DNA of 64,000 bases from Paracoccaceae bacterium. Its GTDB lineage: Bacteria; Pseudomonadota; Alphaproteobacteria; Rhodobacterales; Rhodobacteraceae. Of the stretch, positions 1 to 8,766 are shown piece after piece. Both the position numbers and the translations under genes were made by a program. The first letter of the stretch is position 1. Every line of letters starts with the position of its first letter. The stretch covers positions 2,894,492 to 2,958,491 of the forward strand of contig WLWX01000001.1 in assembly GCA_012103375.1 (NCBI GenBank). The letters run 5' to 3'. Under the pieces are notes generated by a model. The model did no database searches. It saw only the letters and a program-made list of their open reading frames with translations, and was not told the origin of the DNA.

Positions 1-889
1 ACAAGTTTCAACGTCTCAAGAAATTCCGACATCGTGTTCGTCGCGATGATCCCCAGGCGGTCGAACAGCGCGTCCCAGGCCGCCCCCGCCCCCGTCATCG
101 AGGCTGTGTGGCTGGCCGCCGCCTTCGCCCCGACGTCCGAGCGTCCAAACTTCAGCGCAACGATGGGCTTGCCCAGTGTCGCGGCCCGAGCGGCGGCGCG
201 GCGCAGAGCGGCAATATCCCCGACCCCTTCGAAGCTGAGGCCAACAGCGGTGACGCGCGGGTCGTTCAGCAGGTATTCCGTCGCTTCGGACACGCAAACG
301 CCGGCCTGGTTGCCACAGCCTACCAGATGGGTCACCGGCAGCCCCCGGTCGGCGAAGACGCAATCACACAGGAACCCGCCGCCCTGACTGACGATGGCCA
401 CGCCGGATGTCGGGTGCGCGCAGCCGAAATGATCCATCACCGCCGCCATCGGGTCGAGGAAGTTGACCAACCCGATCGAATTCGGACCCAGAAGCGCCAT
501 GCCTCGGGCGGCGTCGCTTAACCGGGCCTGCGAATCGTCATCGCCGGTTTCAAGAAAACCAGCGGCGTTGCAGATAACCGCCTTGCACCCCTGATCGCGC
601 AACTGGGCGATGACCGTGACTGCGGCGTGCCGGGGGACGCCGACAAACGCCAGATCCACAGTGGCTGGCAGGGCTTAATTGACTTTGTGCAGGCGAACCC
701 CTCAATCGCGTCATACTTCGGGCTGACCACGAAGGTCTGCCCGGCGAACCCCTGATCCCTATGAAAGCGCAGTGCAGCCGCCAGGTTCGATCCGCCCACA
801 AAGACGACCGAGGCCGGGCGAAACAGCGCGTCGAGATGCGCCGCCGGGGTGGTGGGCGTTGCCGCTTCGTTGGCTGGAACGTCCTTCAT
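1..889 (-). pseudogene. NDP-forming acyl-CoA synthetase (acetate-CoA ligase family), N-terminal part, frameshifted
   Basis: Start of a CoA-binding acyl-CoA synthetase of the ADP-forming acetate-CoA ligase type, which would interconvert acyl-CoA and the free acid plus ATP. From the ATG at 889 the product enters a Rossmann CoA-binding domain (LFRPASVVFVGGSNL, VSPKYDAIEG). Near base 674 the frame is lost, apparently by loss of one base, and the same fold continues in another frame (DLAFVGVPRH, LLGPNSIGLVNF, VAIVSQGGGFLCD, ALKFGRSD, SHTASMTG) without a stop to the window edge. The family has a second ATP-grasp part that would lie outside the window. It is divergent from the glycosyltransferase gene. 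Family call is good; whether it is a true pseudogene or a single-base sequence error cannot be settled here. Confidence 0.75.
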
Positions 890-1135
890 CCGGCACCCTT
901 CACGGTTGGACTGCGCCTTGTCCGCCGCAGGATCACCTGTGTTCATCGGACAAGGCAGAATTGAGTGATCTGCGGCACATCTGTCAACGGCTGGGTTTAA
1001 TCGGGCAGGGATTTCACGCCGCGCTATTGGGGGAAGCCAAGGATTGGAGCGCACATTTTCACTTGCCTCCCAAGTCAAAAGACATATGAACGCTGGCGCC
1101 TATTTGATATGCGGTTTTCAAAAGGTATCCGTAAC

Positions 1136-1903
1136 ATGAAACTTTGTGTCATTATCCCTTGTTTCGACCACGCAGATTTCGTCAGCAACGCTGTCGGGTC
1201 TGCCTTGCGGCAGGCAGACGATGTGCATGTCATCGTGGTCAACGACGGATCGCGCGATCATTCGCACGAGGTTCTGGCCCAATACGCCTGGATTGAACCG
1301 CGGCTGAACGTCATCGAACAGGCCCATAAGGGCGCCGCCGCCGCGCGCAATGCCGGGCTGGAGGCGCTTCCGCCAGATTGCGATCTGGTGGCCTTTCTGG
1401 ACAGCGATGATGTGTTCTGCCCGGGCTACCTTGCCGCCATCCCCGCCCAGTTCGAGAAAAATGACGCCCTACGGTTCACCTTTGGCCGCATTCGGCTGGT
1501 GGACGGGCTTGACTATGTTTCGGGTCAGCCGACGCGAACCGCCCGGCGGAGGGAGCTTTATGCGCCCTACCTCGGCGCCGCAGTCTTCCGGCGTGGATTT
1601 GTGGATCGACTTGGGCAATTCGACACGGAATTCGTGCAAGGGGAAGACGTCGACTATCTTCTGCGCGCGTTCGAGCAAAGCGCCAGGTTTGATCAGTCCG
1701 CAACAGTTTGCGTGAATTTCCTGCGCCATGGACGCAATCGCAGCATCAATGCCAGTGCCGCGCGACGTGGATTTCTGCTGGCGTTGCAAAAGTCGGTCGC
1801 GCGGCGGCGCAAAGACGCCAAACTGCACATTCCGCGCCCGCCGTTCGCCATGCGCCCGCTGGCCGAAACGACATTCGATAATAAGGTTTCACGAACGCCT
1901 TGA
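1136..1903 (+). CDS. Glycosyltransferase family 2
   Basis: Predicted cytoplasmic GT-A fold glycosyltransferase of 255 residues, transferring a sugar from a nucleotide-sugar to an unknown acceptor. Visible motifs are the N-terminal strand KLCVIIPCFDHADFV, the nucleotide-binding VNDGSRD, the metal-binding LDSDD (DXD type) around residue 90, and a C-terminal GEDVDYLLRAF that matches the usual ED-containing catalytic region. No membrane segment is seen. I chose the ATG at 1136 over an in-frame ATG at 1109 because it begins directly at the conserved first strand. The last 40 residues are basic and unlike the family core. It faces the halogenase gene end to end, with about 60 bases between stops. 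The acceptor and pathway cannot be inferred from neighbours. Confidence 0.85.
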   Translation: MKLCVIIPCFDHADFVSNAVGSALRQADDVHVIVVNDGSRDHSHEVLAQYAWIEPRLNVIEQAHKGAAAARNAGLEALPPDCDLVAFLDSDDVFCPGYLAAIPAQFEKNDALRFTFGRIRLVDGLDYVSGQPTRTARRRELYAPYLGAAVFRRGFVDRLGQFDTEFVQGEDVDYLLRAFEQSARFDQSATVCVNFLRHGRNRSINASAARRGFLLALQKSVARRRKDAKLHIPRPPFAMRPLAETTFDNKVSRTP

Positions 1904-1965
1904 GGGGGGCCGCTTCGGGCCTGACGCGACCTGCCTATGGTTCTGCCGCGTCCGTCGCAGCGATG

Positions 1966-3654
1966 TCAAAGGATGGCGTTGTCCGCGTCACCTGTAACAA
2001 AATCGGGAACCTTGAACCTTGGCATCTTTGCCGCGCCGGGCACCTGTACCGTTGGTGCCTGCCCGCCTGTCAGCGCCCATGGCTGGGCCGCCGGCCTCAG
2101 CTCTCCGCGCAGTTCAGCCAGCAGCGTGCGATGATCGGCCATGTCACGGGTGATGACGCGAACGGTTTTGCGCAGATTCTCAAGGTAGGTGTCCCATTTG
2201 TCCGGGTCCAGCGCGATACCGCTGCTGACCCGGCCACCGCCATAACCGTTTTCATAGACCTTCTTGCCGAACAGCACCGCCCGGTACGTTCCCGGAGAGA
2301 ACAGGTTGAACTGCCCGACATCAGCTTCGGCAGGCAAATTATACTTCCACAGCTCCAAATTTTCAGCCAGCGAATCCGGTACCTCCAGCCCTTCGCGCGC
2401 GTCGATCCAGTAAGGATCGTCGGTTCGGTTACCCATCGCATAGTGGATGCAGATGAAGTCCCGCACCTCGTCATAAAGGTTGTTGGCCAGCTTGTTGTAA
2501 CGGTCGCGTTTCGGGGCCGAGAATTCCTGATCGGGGAAATAGGTCAGCAACCAGCGGATTGCCATTTCCGTCATGTGAATCGCGGTCGATTCCAGCGGTT
2601 CGATAAAGCCTGCAGACAGGCCAATTGCGACGCAGTTCTTGACCCAGGATTTGCGTGTCCGCCCGATGCGCATCGGGATCACGCGCGGTTCCAGGCCCTT
2701 CGCGCCGTCGCCCAGATGCGCCATCAGCTCGTCGCGCGCCTGTTCGTCGGTGCGGTGCGCGCTGGAAAAGACGTATCCGGTGCCAATCCGGTTCCACAGC
2801 GGCACCCGCCAGACCCAACCGGCACCAAGTGCGGTCGAGCAGGTCAGCGGCAACAGCTTTTCCTTGTCGGGGTGGGGTATCTGCACCGCCATGGCGCGGT
2901 CATTGGCCAGATATTTCTGATAGTCGACGAAGGGCTCTTTCAGCGCCTGATTGATGATCAACCCCCGGAACCCGGTGCAGTCGATCACCAGTTGCACCGG
3001 AAAGCGCCCGTTTTCTTTCAGCTGCAACGCGGCCACGAAGCCTTTGTCGTCAAGTTCCACATCAACCACGTCATCGCGCAGATGCGTCACGCCGCGCCCA
3101 ACACAAACCTTCTGAAGCATGCCGGCAAATTTGCCCGCGTCCAGATGATATGCATAGGGCGACGTGCCCTTGTCGAACTCCTTCTTGCCCAGCGCACGCG
3201 GCCCTTTGCACATCTCGCCCAGTTCATGGGTGGCCGAGATGGACTGGACATAGTTCAGACCCTTGGCGCCCAGCGCATGGAAGTAGTGTTCCATCGGAAT
3301 TCCGTCGATATCCCGACTGCCGATGAACGGGTTGATATAGTCGATTGGCTTGCCGTTCGCGTCGTGATTCCAGTTGCCGAATTTGACGCCCAGCTTGAAT
3401 GAGGCATTGGTGGCCTTGAAGAACTCGCGCTCGGAAATACCAGTCTGGCGCAGCATCCGGGGCATCGCGGGCACCGTAGCCTCGCCCACGCCGACGGTGG
3501 CGATATTGGGGCTTTCGATCAGGGTGATGTGCCGCTTGACCCCTTGATCATTGCCAGTGCCAAAGAAATTGCTGAGCAAGTTGGCGGCCAGCCAGCCAGC
3601 GGTCCCGCCGCCGACGATGGTGATATGTTCAACTGGTTTGGACGTGGCGGTCAT
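1966..3654 (-). CDS. Flavin-dependent tryptophan-halogenase family protein
   Basis: Protein of 562 residues of the flavin-dependent tryptophan halogenase family, which uses reduced FAD, oxygen and halide to halogenate an aromatic substrate. The N-terminus has the FAD dinucleotide motif GGGTAGW (about residues 15-21). GVGEATVP is followed by FKLGVKFGNW, which holds the lysine corresponding to the catalytic lysine of PrnA-type enzymes. The family signature WxWxxP is present as WVWRVP near residue 285, followed by GLSAGFIEPLESTAIH. Length is typical. Start ATG is preceded by AAAGGTG. No flavin reductase, peptide synthetase or polyketide gene is nearby, so the substrate is unknown; many family members in marine bacteria act on substrates other than free tryptophan. 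An IS630 copy begins only 38 bases upstream of the start and has probably separated it from its native promoter. Confidence 0.9.
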   Translation of the reverse strand: MTATSKPVEHITIVGGGTAGWLAANLLSNFFGTGNDQGVKRHITLIESPNIATVGVGEATVPAMPRMLRQTGISEREFFKATNASFKLGVKFGNWNHDANGKPIDYINPFIGSRDIDGIPMEHYFHALGAKGLNYVQSISATHELGEMCKGPRALGKKEFDKGTSPYAYHLDAGKFAGMLQKVCVGRGVTHLRDDVVDVELDDKGFVAALQLKENGRFPVQLVIDCTGFRGLIINQALKEPFVDYQKYLANDRAMAVQIPHPDKEKLLPLTCSTALGAGWVWRVPLWNRIGTGYVFSSAHRTDEQARDELMAHLGDGAKGLEPRVIPMRIGRTRKSWVKNCVAIGLSAGFIEPLESTAIHMTEMAIRWLLTYFPDQEFSAPKRDRYNKLANNLYDEVRDFICIHYAMGNRTDDPYWIDAREGLEVPDSLAENLELWKYNLPAEADVGQFNLFSPGTYRAVLFGKKVYENGYGGGRVSSGIALDPDKWDTYLENLRKTVRVITRDMADHRTLLAELRGELRPAAQPWALTGGQAPTVQVPGAAKMPRFKVPDFVTGDADNAIL

Positions 3655-3691
3655 CGCTGGGCACCTTTTAGTGGAGTCGCATCGTGAAACC

Positions 3692-4748
3692 TAAAGCGTT
3701 TCGGCTTGAACCTGAATCGCGAGGGATTCCCTTGAGACCTGATCTGTGATTCATCCTGTTTGGGAGGATGGATCATGTCAGCACCTTTGCCATCTGCGCT
3801 TCGGATACGGTTTCAGAGATACATTGAAGAAGGGTTGAGCGGGCGCGCGGCGGCGTTGCGGTTGAAGCTGTCGCCTGCCACAGGCGCGCGGTGGGCGCGT
3901 CAGGTGAGGATGAAGGGTCATGCGGAACCTGCCCGGCAGGGACCGCCGCGCGGCAAGGGAAAGCTGGCTCCGCATCGGGAATTCTTTGAGGAGTTGATCG
4001 CACAAGACCCTGACATCACGCTCTTTGAGTTGCGTAATGCGCTGGCCGATGCAGAGGGTGTGCGGGTGCATCACTCCTCCATCGCCAACCTTCTGTCCCG
4101 GCTCGGCTTCACGTACAAAAAAAGTCGCTGGTCGCAACCGAGCGCCGCCGCGCCAAGGTAAGGCAGCAACGGGCCGACTGGTTCAGATACCGCTCGCCAG
4201 CCATTGCGACCTTTCCTGAGCGCGTTGTCTTTATTGACGAAACCGCAGTGAAGACAAACCTCACGCGCCTACGCGGCAGAGCCAAGCGCGGTAAGCGCCT
4301 GACGATGGATGCGCCCTTCGGAAGCTGGGGAACCCAAACCTTGATCGCGGGCCTGACCCAAGGCGCGCTGATCGCACCTTGGGTCATCAAGGGAGCGATA
4401 GATGGCCCCGCCTTCGCGGCCTACATCCGCGAAGTGCTGGTCCCCGAGATCAACCCCGGCACTGTCGTCATTCTCGACAACCTGGCAACCCACCGGAATA
4501 AGGAGGCGACGCAGGCTTTACGCAATCACGGCTGCTGGTTCCTTTACCTGCCACCGTACTCGCCCGACCTGAATCCCATCGAGCAGGCCTTCTCTAAACT
4601 GAAAGCCCATTTGCGACGGATCGGGGCCAGGTCCTTTACCCAGGTCTTCGAAGCAATCGGAGCAATCTGCGATCTCTACGACCCAGTAGAATGCTGGAAC
4701 TACTTTAAGGCCGCCGGATATGTCTCAGGTTAATGTCGAAACGCTTTA
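3692..4748 (+). mobile_element. IS630-family insertion sequence, copy 1
   Basis: Complete 1,053-base element between two TA dinucleotides (3692-3693 and 4747-4748), the target duplication typical of IS630/Tc1-type elements. Imperfect terminal inverted repeats start AAGCGTTTCGGCTTGAACC on the left and, read inward from the right, AAGCGTTTCGACATTAACC. One transposase is encoded in two overlapping frames. Three further copies lie at 19824, 32309 and 44161 (reverse); the copies look identical apart from one base in copy 3. This copy sits just upstream of the halogenase gene. Confidence 0.95.
3775..4733 (+). CDS. IS630 transposase made from two frames by -1 shift at A7
   Basis: The first frame (3775-4161) encodes an N-terminal helix-turn-helix part (LRIRFQRYIEEGLSGRAAA, then a winged-helix-like segment ending SNLLSRLGFTYKK region). 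The second frame (coding from about 4120 to 4733) encodes the DDE domain: first Asp in VVFIDETAV, second in VILDNLATHRN, Glu in SPDLNPIEQAF. A run of seven A at 4117-4123 lies exactly where a -1 slip joins the frames, giving a continuous 319-residue transposase. Frameshift expression is known for many IS630 members. The start ATG at 3775 follows GGGAGG. All catalytic residues are present, so the copy may be active. Confidence 0.9.
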
Positions 4749-4993
4749 ACCTGCCAAATCATGCCGCGCGACACCATAGGGCGGCGGGATTGCGTTGAAC
4801 TCAGTTCGTGTCCGGCAAGGCACGGCGCGATATCGCGCGCCCAGACCCATAAAAGATTGGGATTTTTTGCCCTTCTAAATCAACGTGTTGAATGGGCTTC
4901 GTGCAGAATTTCCGCAAAAATCGAAACTATTTCTGAACCCCCGGCGATTTTTCAACGACCTATCTGCAACACCGACGCAAAGGGACCAATACC

Positions 4994-5134
4994 ATGACAA
5001 TCGCTGCCCGCCTGACATTGATCGCCGCATTCACGCTTGGTGCAACGGCGGCGGTTTCCGTCGCCGCCCAGCCAGATGCCCAGACACCCGCAAACACCCA
5101 CCTTGCCGTTCCCGCGTCGCAGGTAGGTGGCTGA
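4994..5134 (+). CDS. Small secreted peptide, 46 residues, unknown
   Basis: Short open frame with an apparent Shine-Dalgarno (AAAGGGA) upstream of the ATG. The product begins with a basic residue and a hydrophobic stretch (RLTLIAAFTLGATAAVSVAA) followed by AQP, which looks like a Sec signal peptide with cleavage after VAA; the predicted mature part is only about 20 residues (Q/P/A/T rich). It is followed at once by a long hairpin. I do not recognise the family, and the frame is too short to exclude chance. The surrounding bases lack any longer coding frame. Confidence 0.45.
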   Translation: MTIAARLTLIAAFTLGATAAVSVAAQPDAQTPANTHLAVPASQVGG

Positions 5135-5188
5135 GGCCCGGTTCGGGCGCTGCACACACCCCTCCCCAAGGGAGCGCCCGATCCGGCC
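5135..5188 (+). promoter_or_regulatory. Long stem-loop directly after the small peptide gene
   Basis: The arms at 5135-5151 and 5173-5188 (GGCCCGGTTCGGGCGCT against AGCGCCCGATCCGGCC) pair nearly perfectly with one bulge around a loop of about 21 bases. It begins at the base after the stop codon of the small peptide. There is no T-run, so it is not a standard intrinsic terminator; an RNA-stabilising or attenuating hairpin is possible. Confidence 0.5.
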
Positions 5189-5228
5189 TCAGCAAGTATC
5201 GAAGATGCCACATCGGAGCATTGCTGCC

Positions 5229-5333
5229 ATGAGACGATCAAACCGCCTGACACTTTGGCTGGCCCATGCGCGCGGGTTTCAGGGACGAACCCGTTTCACC
5301 TTTGACCTGCGCATGCCGACGCAGCCCAGGTAA
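5229..5333 (+). CDS. Possible 34-residue basic peptide
   Basis: Open frame from ATG 5229 (an in-frame ATG lies at 5205) giving a very basic product, MRRSNRLTLWLAHARGF and onward, ending RMPTQPR. It lies between the hairpin at 5135 and the strong terminator at 5382, which suggests that it belongs to a short transcript with the upstream peptide. No family is recognised, and no clear ribosome binding site is seen. Chance occurrence is quite possible. Confidence 0.25.
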   Translation: MRRSNRLTLWLAHARGFQGRTRFTFDLRMPTQPR

Positions 5334-5381
5334 CGAAATTTCCTACGTGTCAGCCGCTGTCCCCGGCTGAACGCCACCCTG

Positions 5382-5421
5382 CCGGGTGCGCCTTTGTCCC
5401 AGGCGCACCCGGTTTTTTTTT
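5382..5421 (+). terminator. Rho-independent terminator
   Basis: Perfect 11-base stem CCGGGTGCGCC / GGCGCACCCGG (5382-5392 and 5402-5412) with a nine-base loop, followed directly by nine T (5413-5421). It would end a transcript covering the small frames at 4994-5333. Confidence 0.9.
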
Positions 5422-5802
5422 GACTGAGATTCGCACGGGACGCCGACCACAGCACGCGTGTTTCCAGCGCCCGTTGACACAGTAGGGCCGGTTTCCGCCG
5501 GACTGTTTCGCCGCATCGGTAAACTTCGTGTAAGATATTTCCCTTAGGTCAAGGTACCGCACAGCGCGCCATTGTTTTGCGTTGGTCAACGGCGGCGCTG
5601 TTCTGACAGTTGGTTCCCGCGATTGTCCCGGAATCGCTAACTCATTCAACTCATACGTGTAATTGCTTTGGCGAAGAACCGCCAACGAGCCGCAAACATG
5701 GCCGGAACCCGCCGCCGCGGCATTCGACCTGGCGCGCTGAGAGGGCTAAGTAAGCGCAGCGCGCAGTGCCGTTTGGCGCAACGCGTCCGCAAAAGGATCG
5801 GC
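5422..5802. other. Intergenic region without recognised gene
   Basis: About 380 bases between the terminator and the next gene. The only open frames are short and overlapping. It probably carries the promoter of the gene starting at 5803, but I see no convincing -35/-10 pair and no repeat. Confidence 0.5.
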
Positions 5803-6727
5803 ATGAACGAAGACCTGCCAGCATTGTACGGAACCATGTCAGACACCCGGTGGCTGTCTGCATTGGAAGATTTCGCCGATGCCAATGGTGAATATGTCGA
5901 GCTGGACGCCCGCCACCACGCCGCCTTCCTAGGCCGCCTTCCTAGATCGCGGCCCAGTGCTGTTGGTGACGTTTGAAACGACAGCCTCGATCCGCAAGCG
6001 ACCCGATGGAACGCCGCAGGGCATTGCAATTGCGGCGCAACGCAACTGGTCAAGCCTGACCCTGATAGCGACCCGCCCGACGTGGTGGCGTTGCGAACCG
6101 GTATACCTGTATTTCGATGCGCTGATCGACGGCGGCTTTTTTGACAGTTATGATCGTGTGGTATTCTGCGGTGCGGGAATGGGCGGCTATGCGGCCGGTG
6201 CGTATTCGGTTGCGGCCCCAGGGGCCACGGTTCTGTTAATAGCGCCACAGGCAACGCTGGACCCGGCAATTGCCGGATGGGACGACCGGTTCCGCGATTT
6301 CCGCCGCCTGGGGTTTTCCGACCGCTATGGTTTTGCGCCCGACATGGTGGAAGCCGCGGCATCCTGCCATGTACTGTTCGACCCCTATCATCACCCCGAC
6401 GCCATGCACGCCGCGCTATTCCGTGGCCCGGCGACCCATCTGTTGCCCACGCGCCATTTCGGCACGCAGACAGCTGATCTTGTCGAGGAGATGGGCATCG
6501 TCGAAGCCGCACTTCTTGCCGCAGGCGACGGCGCGCTTGACACGACGTTCCTGCACGAGGTCTTGCGCCTTCGGCGTGATCATGAGGGGTGGCTGCGAAA
6601 CCTGCTGCGGGCGACCGTCCAGGGGAATTCGCCGCTGCGCACCGAGGTGCTGTGCAGAAGCGTTTTAAAACGGATGGAGTCGTCGCATTTCAAGAAGGAC
6701 CTGAAACAGGTTGCGGGCGATCGCTAG
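5803..6727 (+). pseudogene. Protein usually annotated as phosphoadenosine phosphosulfate reductase, broken by a 13-base duplication
   Basis: ATG at 5803 follows AAAGGA. The product resembles a Rhodobacteraceae family commonly labelled phosphoadenosine phosphosulfate reductase, though I see no PAPS-reductase signature or catalytic cysteine; GAGMGGYAAGAYSVAAPGA looks more like an alpha/beta fold nucleotide or hydrolase motif. The frame ends early because GCCGCCTTCCTAG occurs twice in tandem (5920-5932, 5933-5945). Removing one unit restores a single 303-residue frame (AAFLDRGPVLLVTFET across the junction) that runs to 6727. It lies upstream of pyrC in the same direction. Function is unknown and the label should not be taken literally. 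Confidence 0.7.
5920..5945 (+). repeat. 13-base tandem duplication causing a frameshift
   Basis: GCCGCCTTCCTAG is repeated exactly, head to tail, inside the gene at 5803-6727. One unit fits the protein (AAFLDRGPV); two units shift the frame by one. Confidence 0.9.
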
Positions 6728-6796
6728 TGGCAGGACCCTGGACAGATGTGTCGCCATCTCTGGCATCGGGCTGCGGGATAAGTTAGTCGCGGTGGC

Positions 6797-7837
6797 ATGA
6801 AGACCAAACTGACTCTGCGCCGCCCTGACGACTGGCATCTGCACTTGCGTGATGGCGATGTGCTGATGGCTGTCCTGCCCGACACGGCGGCGCATTTCGG
6901 CCGTGCGCTGATCATGCCGAACCTTGTGCCGCCCGTGGTCACCGCCGACGACGCGCGCGCCTATCGCGACCGGATCATGGCAGCACTGCCTGCGGGCGCG
7001 GATTTTGCACCTCAGATGACGCTTTATCTGACCGAGGCGACAGACCCAGGCAATGTCGTCGCCGCAGCGGCCGAGGGGCTGATCGTCGCGCTAAAGCTTT
7101 ATCCCGCCGGGGCGACGACAAATTCCGACTCTGGCGTGCGCGATTTCGACCGGGTGCGCGGCGTTCTGGAACGCATGGCCCAGATCGGCCTGCCACTGTG
7201 CGTACATGGTGAGGTCACAGACCCGGACATCGACATTTTTGATCGCGAGGCTGTGTTCATCGACCGCGTCCTCGACCCGCTGCGCCGCGCTACGCCCGGC
7301 CTGCGAGTTGTCATGGAGCATATCACGACCTCGGACGGGGTGGCCTATGCCAGATCGGGCGGCGACGATCTTGCCGCGACGATCACCACGCACCACCTGA
7401 TCATCAACCGCAATCATATTCTGGCCGGGGGCATCCGCCCGCATTACTATTGCCTGCCGGTCGCCAAGCGCGAGATCCATCGCCTGGCCCTGCTGGAGGC
7501 GGCGACCTCGGGCGAACGGACGTTTTTCCTTGGCACTGACAGCGCACCGCATGTGGACGCGGCCAAGGAAACCGCCTGTGGCTGCGCCGGATGCTATACC
7601 GCGCCGGTCACAATGCAGCTGCTGGCCGAGGTGTTCGAGGCCGCAGAGGCACTGGATCAGCTGGAGGCGTTCACTGCGCTGAACGGTGCAGCATTCTATG
7701 GCCAGCCGCCGTCCAGCGCCACGATGACGCTGACCAAAGGCGCGCCCGTCGTTCTGCCCACCACCTTGCCATCCGGGTCCGGCCCGATCACCGTTTTCGA
7801 CCCCGGATTCCCTGTTCATTGGAGCGTCACCGCATGA
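6797..7837 (+). CDS. pyrC: Dihydroorotase, class II
   Basis: Catalyses reversible cyclisation of N-carbamoyl-aspartate to dihydroorotate, third step of pyrimidine synthesis, in the cytosol. The 346-residue length is typical of the single-domain E. coli type. Zinc ligands are visible: DWHLHLRDG near residue 14, the lysine to be carbamylated in [11 protein letters not shown] (about residue 100), HGE near 137, MEHITT near 175, and GTDSAPH near 250. The stop overlaps the start of pyrE by ATGA, so the two are translationally coupled. Intact, with codon use like its neighbours. Confidence 0.97.
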   Translation: MKTKLTLRRPDDWHLHLRDGDVLMAVLPDTAAHFGRALIMPNLVPPVVTADDARAYRDRIMAALPAGADFAPQMTLYLTEATDPGNVVAAAAEGLIVALKLYPAGATTNSDSGVRDFDRVRGVLERMAQIGLPLCVHGEVTDPDIDIFDREAVFIDRVLDPLRRATPGLRVVMEHITTSDGVAYARSGGDDLAATITTHHLIINRNHILAGGIRPHYYCLPVAKREIHRLALLEAATSGERTFFLGTDSAPHVDAAKETACGCAGCYTAPVTMQLLAEVFEAAEALDQLEAFTALNGAAFYGQPPSSATMTLTKGAPVVLPTTLPSGSGPITVFDPGFPVHWSVTA

Positions 7838-8514
7838 TACCGGCAACCTTCCCCGACCGCGCCGAAATTGCCCGCCTGTCCGCCGCCATGCTGCTGGATA
7901 TCAAGGCGGTGAACTTCCGCCCCGAAGATCCCTATATCCTCGCCTCCGGCCTGCCCTCGCCGACCTACATCGACTGCCGCAAGCTGATCTCTTACCCGCG
8001 CATCCGCTCGCTTCTTATGGACTTCATGGCCGCGACAGTGCTGCGCGATGCCGGGGCCGAGGCGTTCAGCAATATCGCAGGTGGAGAGACGGCAGGCATC
8101 CCCTTTGCCGCGCTGGTGGCCGAACGGCTGGCCCTGCCGATGAGCTATGTCAGGAAGAAGCCCAAAGGCTATGGCCGCAACGCAAGGATCGAAGGCGATA
8201 TGGCCGACACCGATCGCGTGCTGCTGGTCGAGGATCTGACCACCGATGGCGGATCGAAGCTGAGTTTTGTCGAGGCGATCCGTGACACCGGCGCAACCTG
8301 CGCCCACACGGCAGTGATCTTCAGCTATGGCATTTTCCCCGAAATCGACAAGACGATGGAAGACGCCGGTCTGACGCTGCATCACCTGTGCACCTGGCAT
8401 GATGTGATGGCCATGGCACGGACGCGCGGTGACTTTGACGCGGCCACTCTGGATGCGGTTGATTCGTTTCTGGCCGATCCGCGTGCCTGGCAGGCAGCCC
8501 ACGCCAAAGCCTGA
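7834..8514 (+). CDS. pyrE: Orotate phosphoribosyltransferase
   Basis: Transfers ribose-5-phosphate from PRPP to orotate to give OMP, fifth step of pyrimidine synthesis. The 226-residue protein carries [15 protein letters not shown] near the N-terminus, the flexible-loop lysines in [11 protein letters not shown], and the PRPP-binding signature [14 protein letters not shown] near residue 130. The start ATG at 7834 overlaps the pyrC stop; a much longer upstream frame exists but overlaps pyrC entirely and is not supported. It forms an operon with pyrC. Confidence 0.97.
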   Translation: MIPATFPDRAEIARLSAAMLLDIKAVNFRPEDPYILASGLPSPTYIDCRKLISYPRIRSLLMDFMAATVLRDAGAEAFSNIAGGETAGIPFAALVAERLALPMSYVRKKPKGYGRNARIEGDMADTDRVLLVEDLTTDGGSKLSFVEAIRDTGATCAHTAVIFSYGIFPEIDKTMEDAGLTLHHLCTWHDVMAMARTRGDFDAATLDAVDSFLADPRAWQAAHAKA

Positions 8515-8766
8515 CCCCGCGGCACTGAAATCTATCGAAACATTCCACTATGACGCGCAGTTTTTCTGCTGGCAACGGTATGACTTATGAAACGTTGCTG
8601 ACCCGGCACATGCACAGGTATGGTATCCCCCTCGCCCTCGGCCCCCAAATATGCTATGGGTTTGCCCGATAGCGACCTACTCACAGGGCTATCCACAGAA
8701 ACATACATTTTGCCCTTCCCGGCCCGGGTCACGTAACAGCCCGGGCAGGGACAGCGCGGGACAGCA
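8515..8766. promoter_or_regulatory. dnaB upstream region with a DnaA-box-like site
   Basis: About 250 bases separate pyrE from dnaB. Near 8689 the sequence CTATCCACA differs by one base from the DnaA-box consensus TTATCCACA. A GGCCCGGG...CCCGGGC dyad lies closer to the dnaB start. One box cannot define an origin; local control of dnaB is conceivable but unproven. Confidence 0.3.

Noticed and set aside
1900..3402. 500-codon open frame opposite the halogenase gene
   Set aside because: It lies wholly antisense to a gene with clear catalytic motifs. Long antisense frames are expected in GC-rich DNA, and the product has no recognisable domain.
8689..8700. DnaA-box-like sequence as a replication origin
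   Set aside because: A single imperfect box, no AT-rich unwinding region and no cluster of boxes. Presence near dnaB alone is not evidence of an origin.
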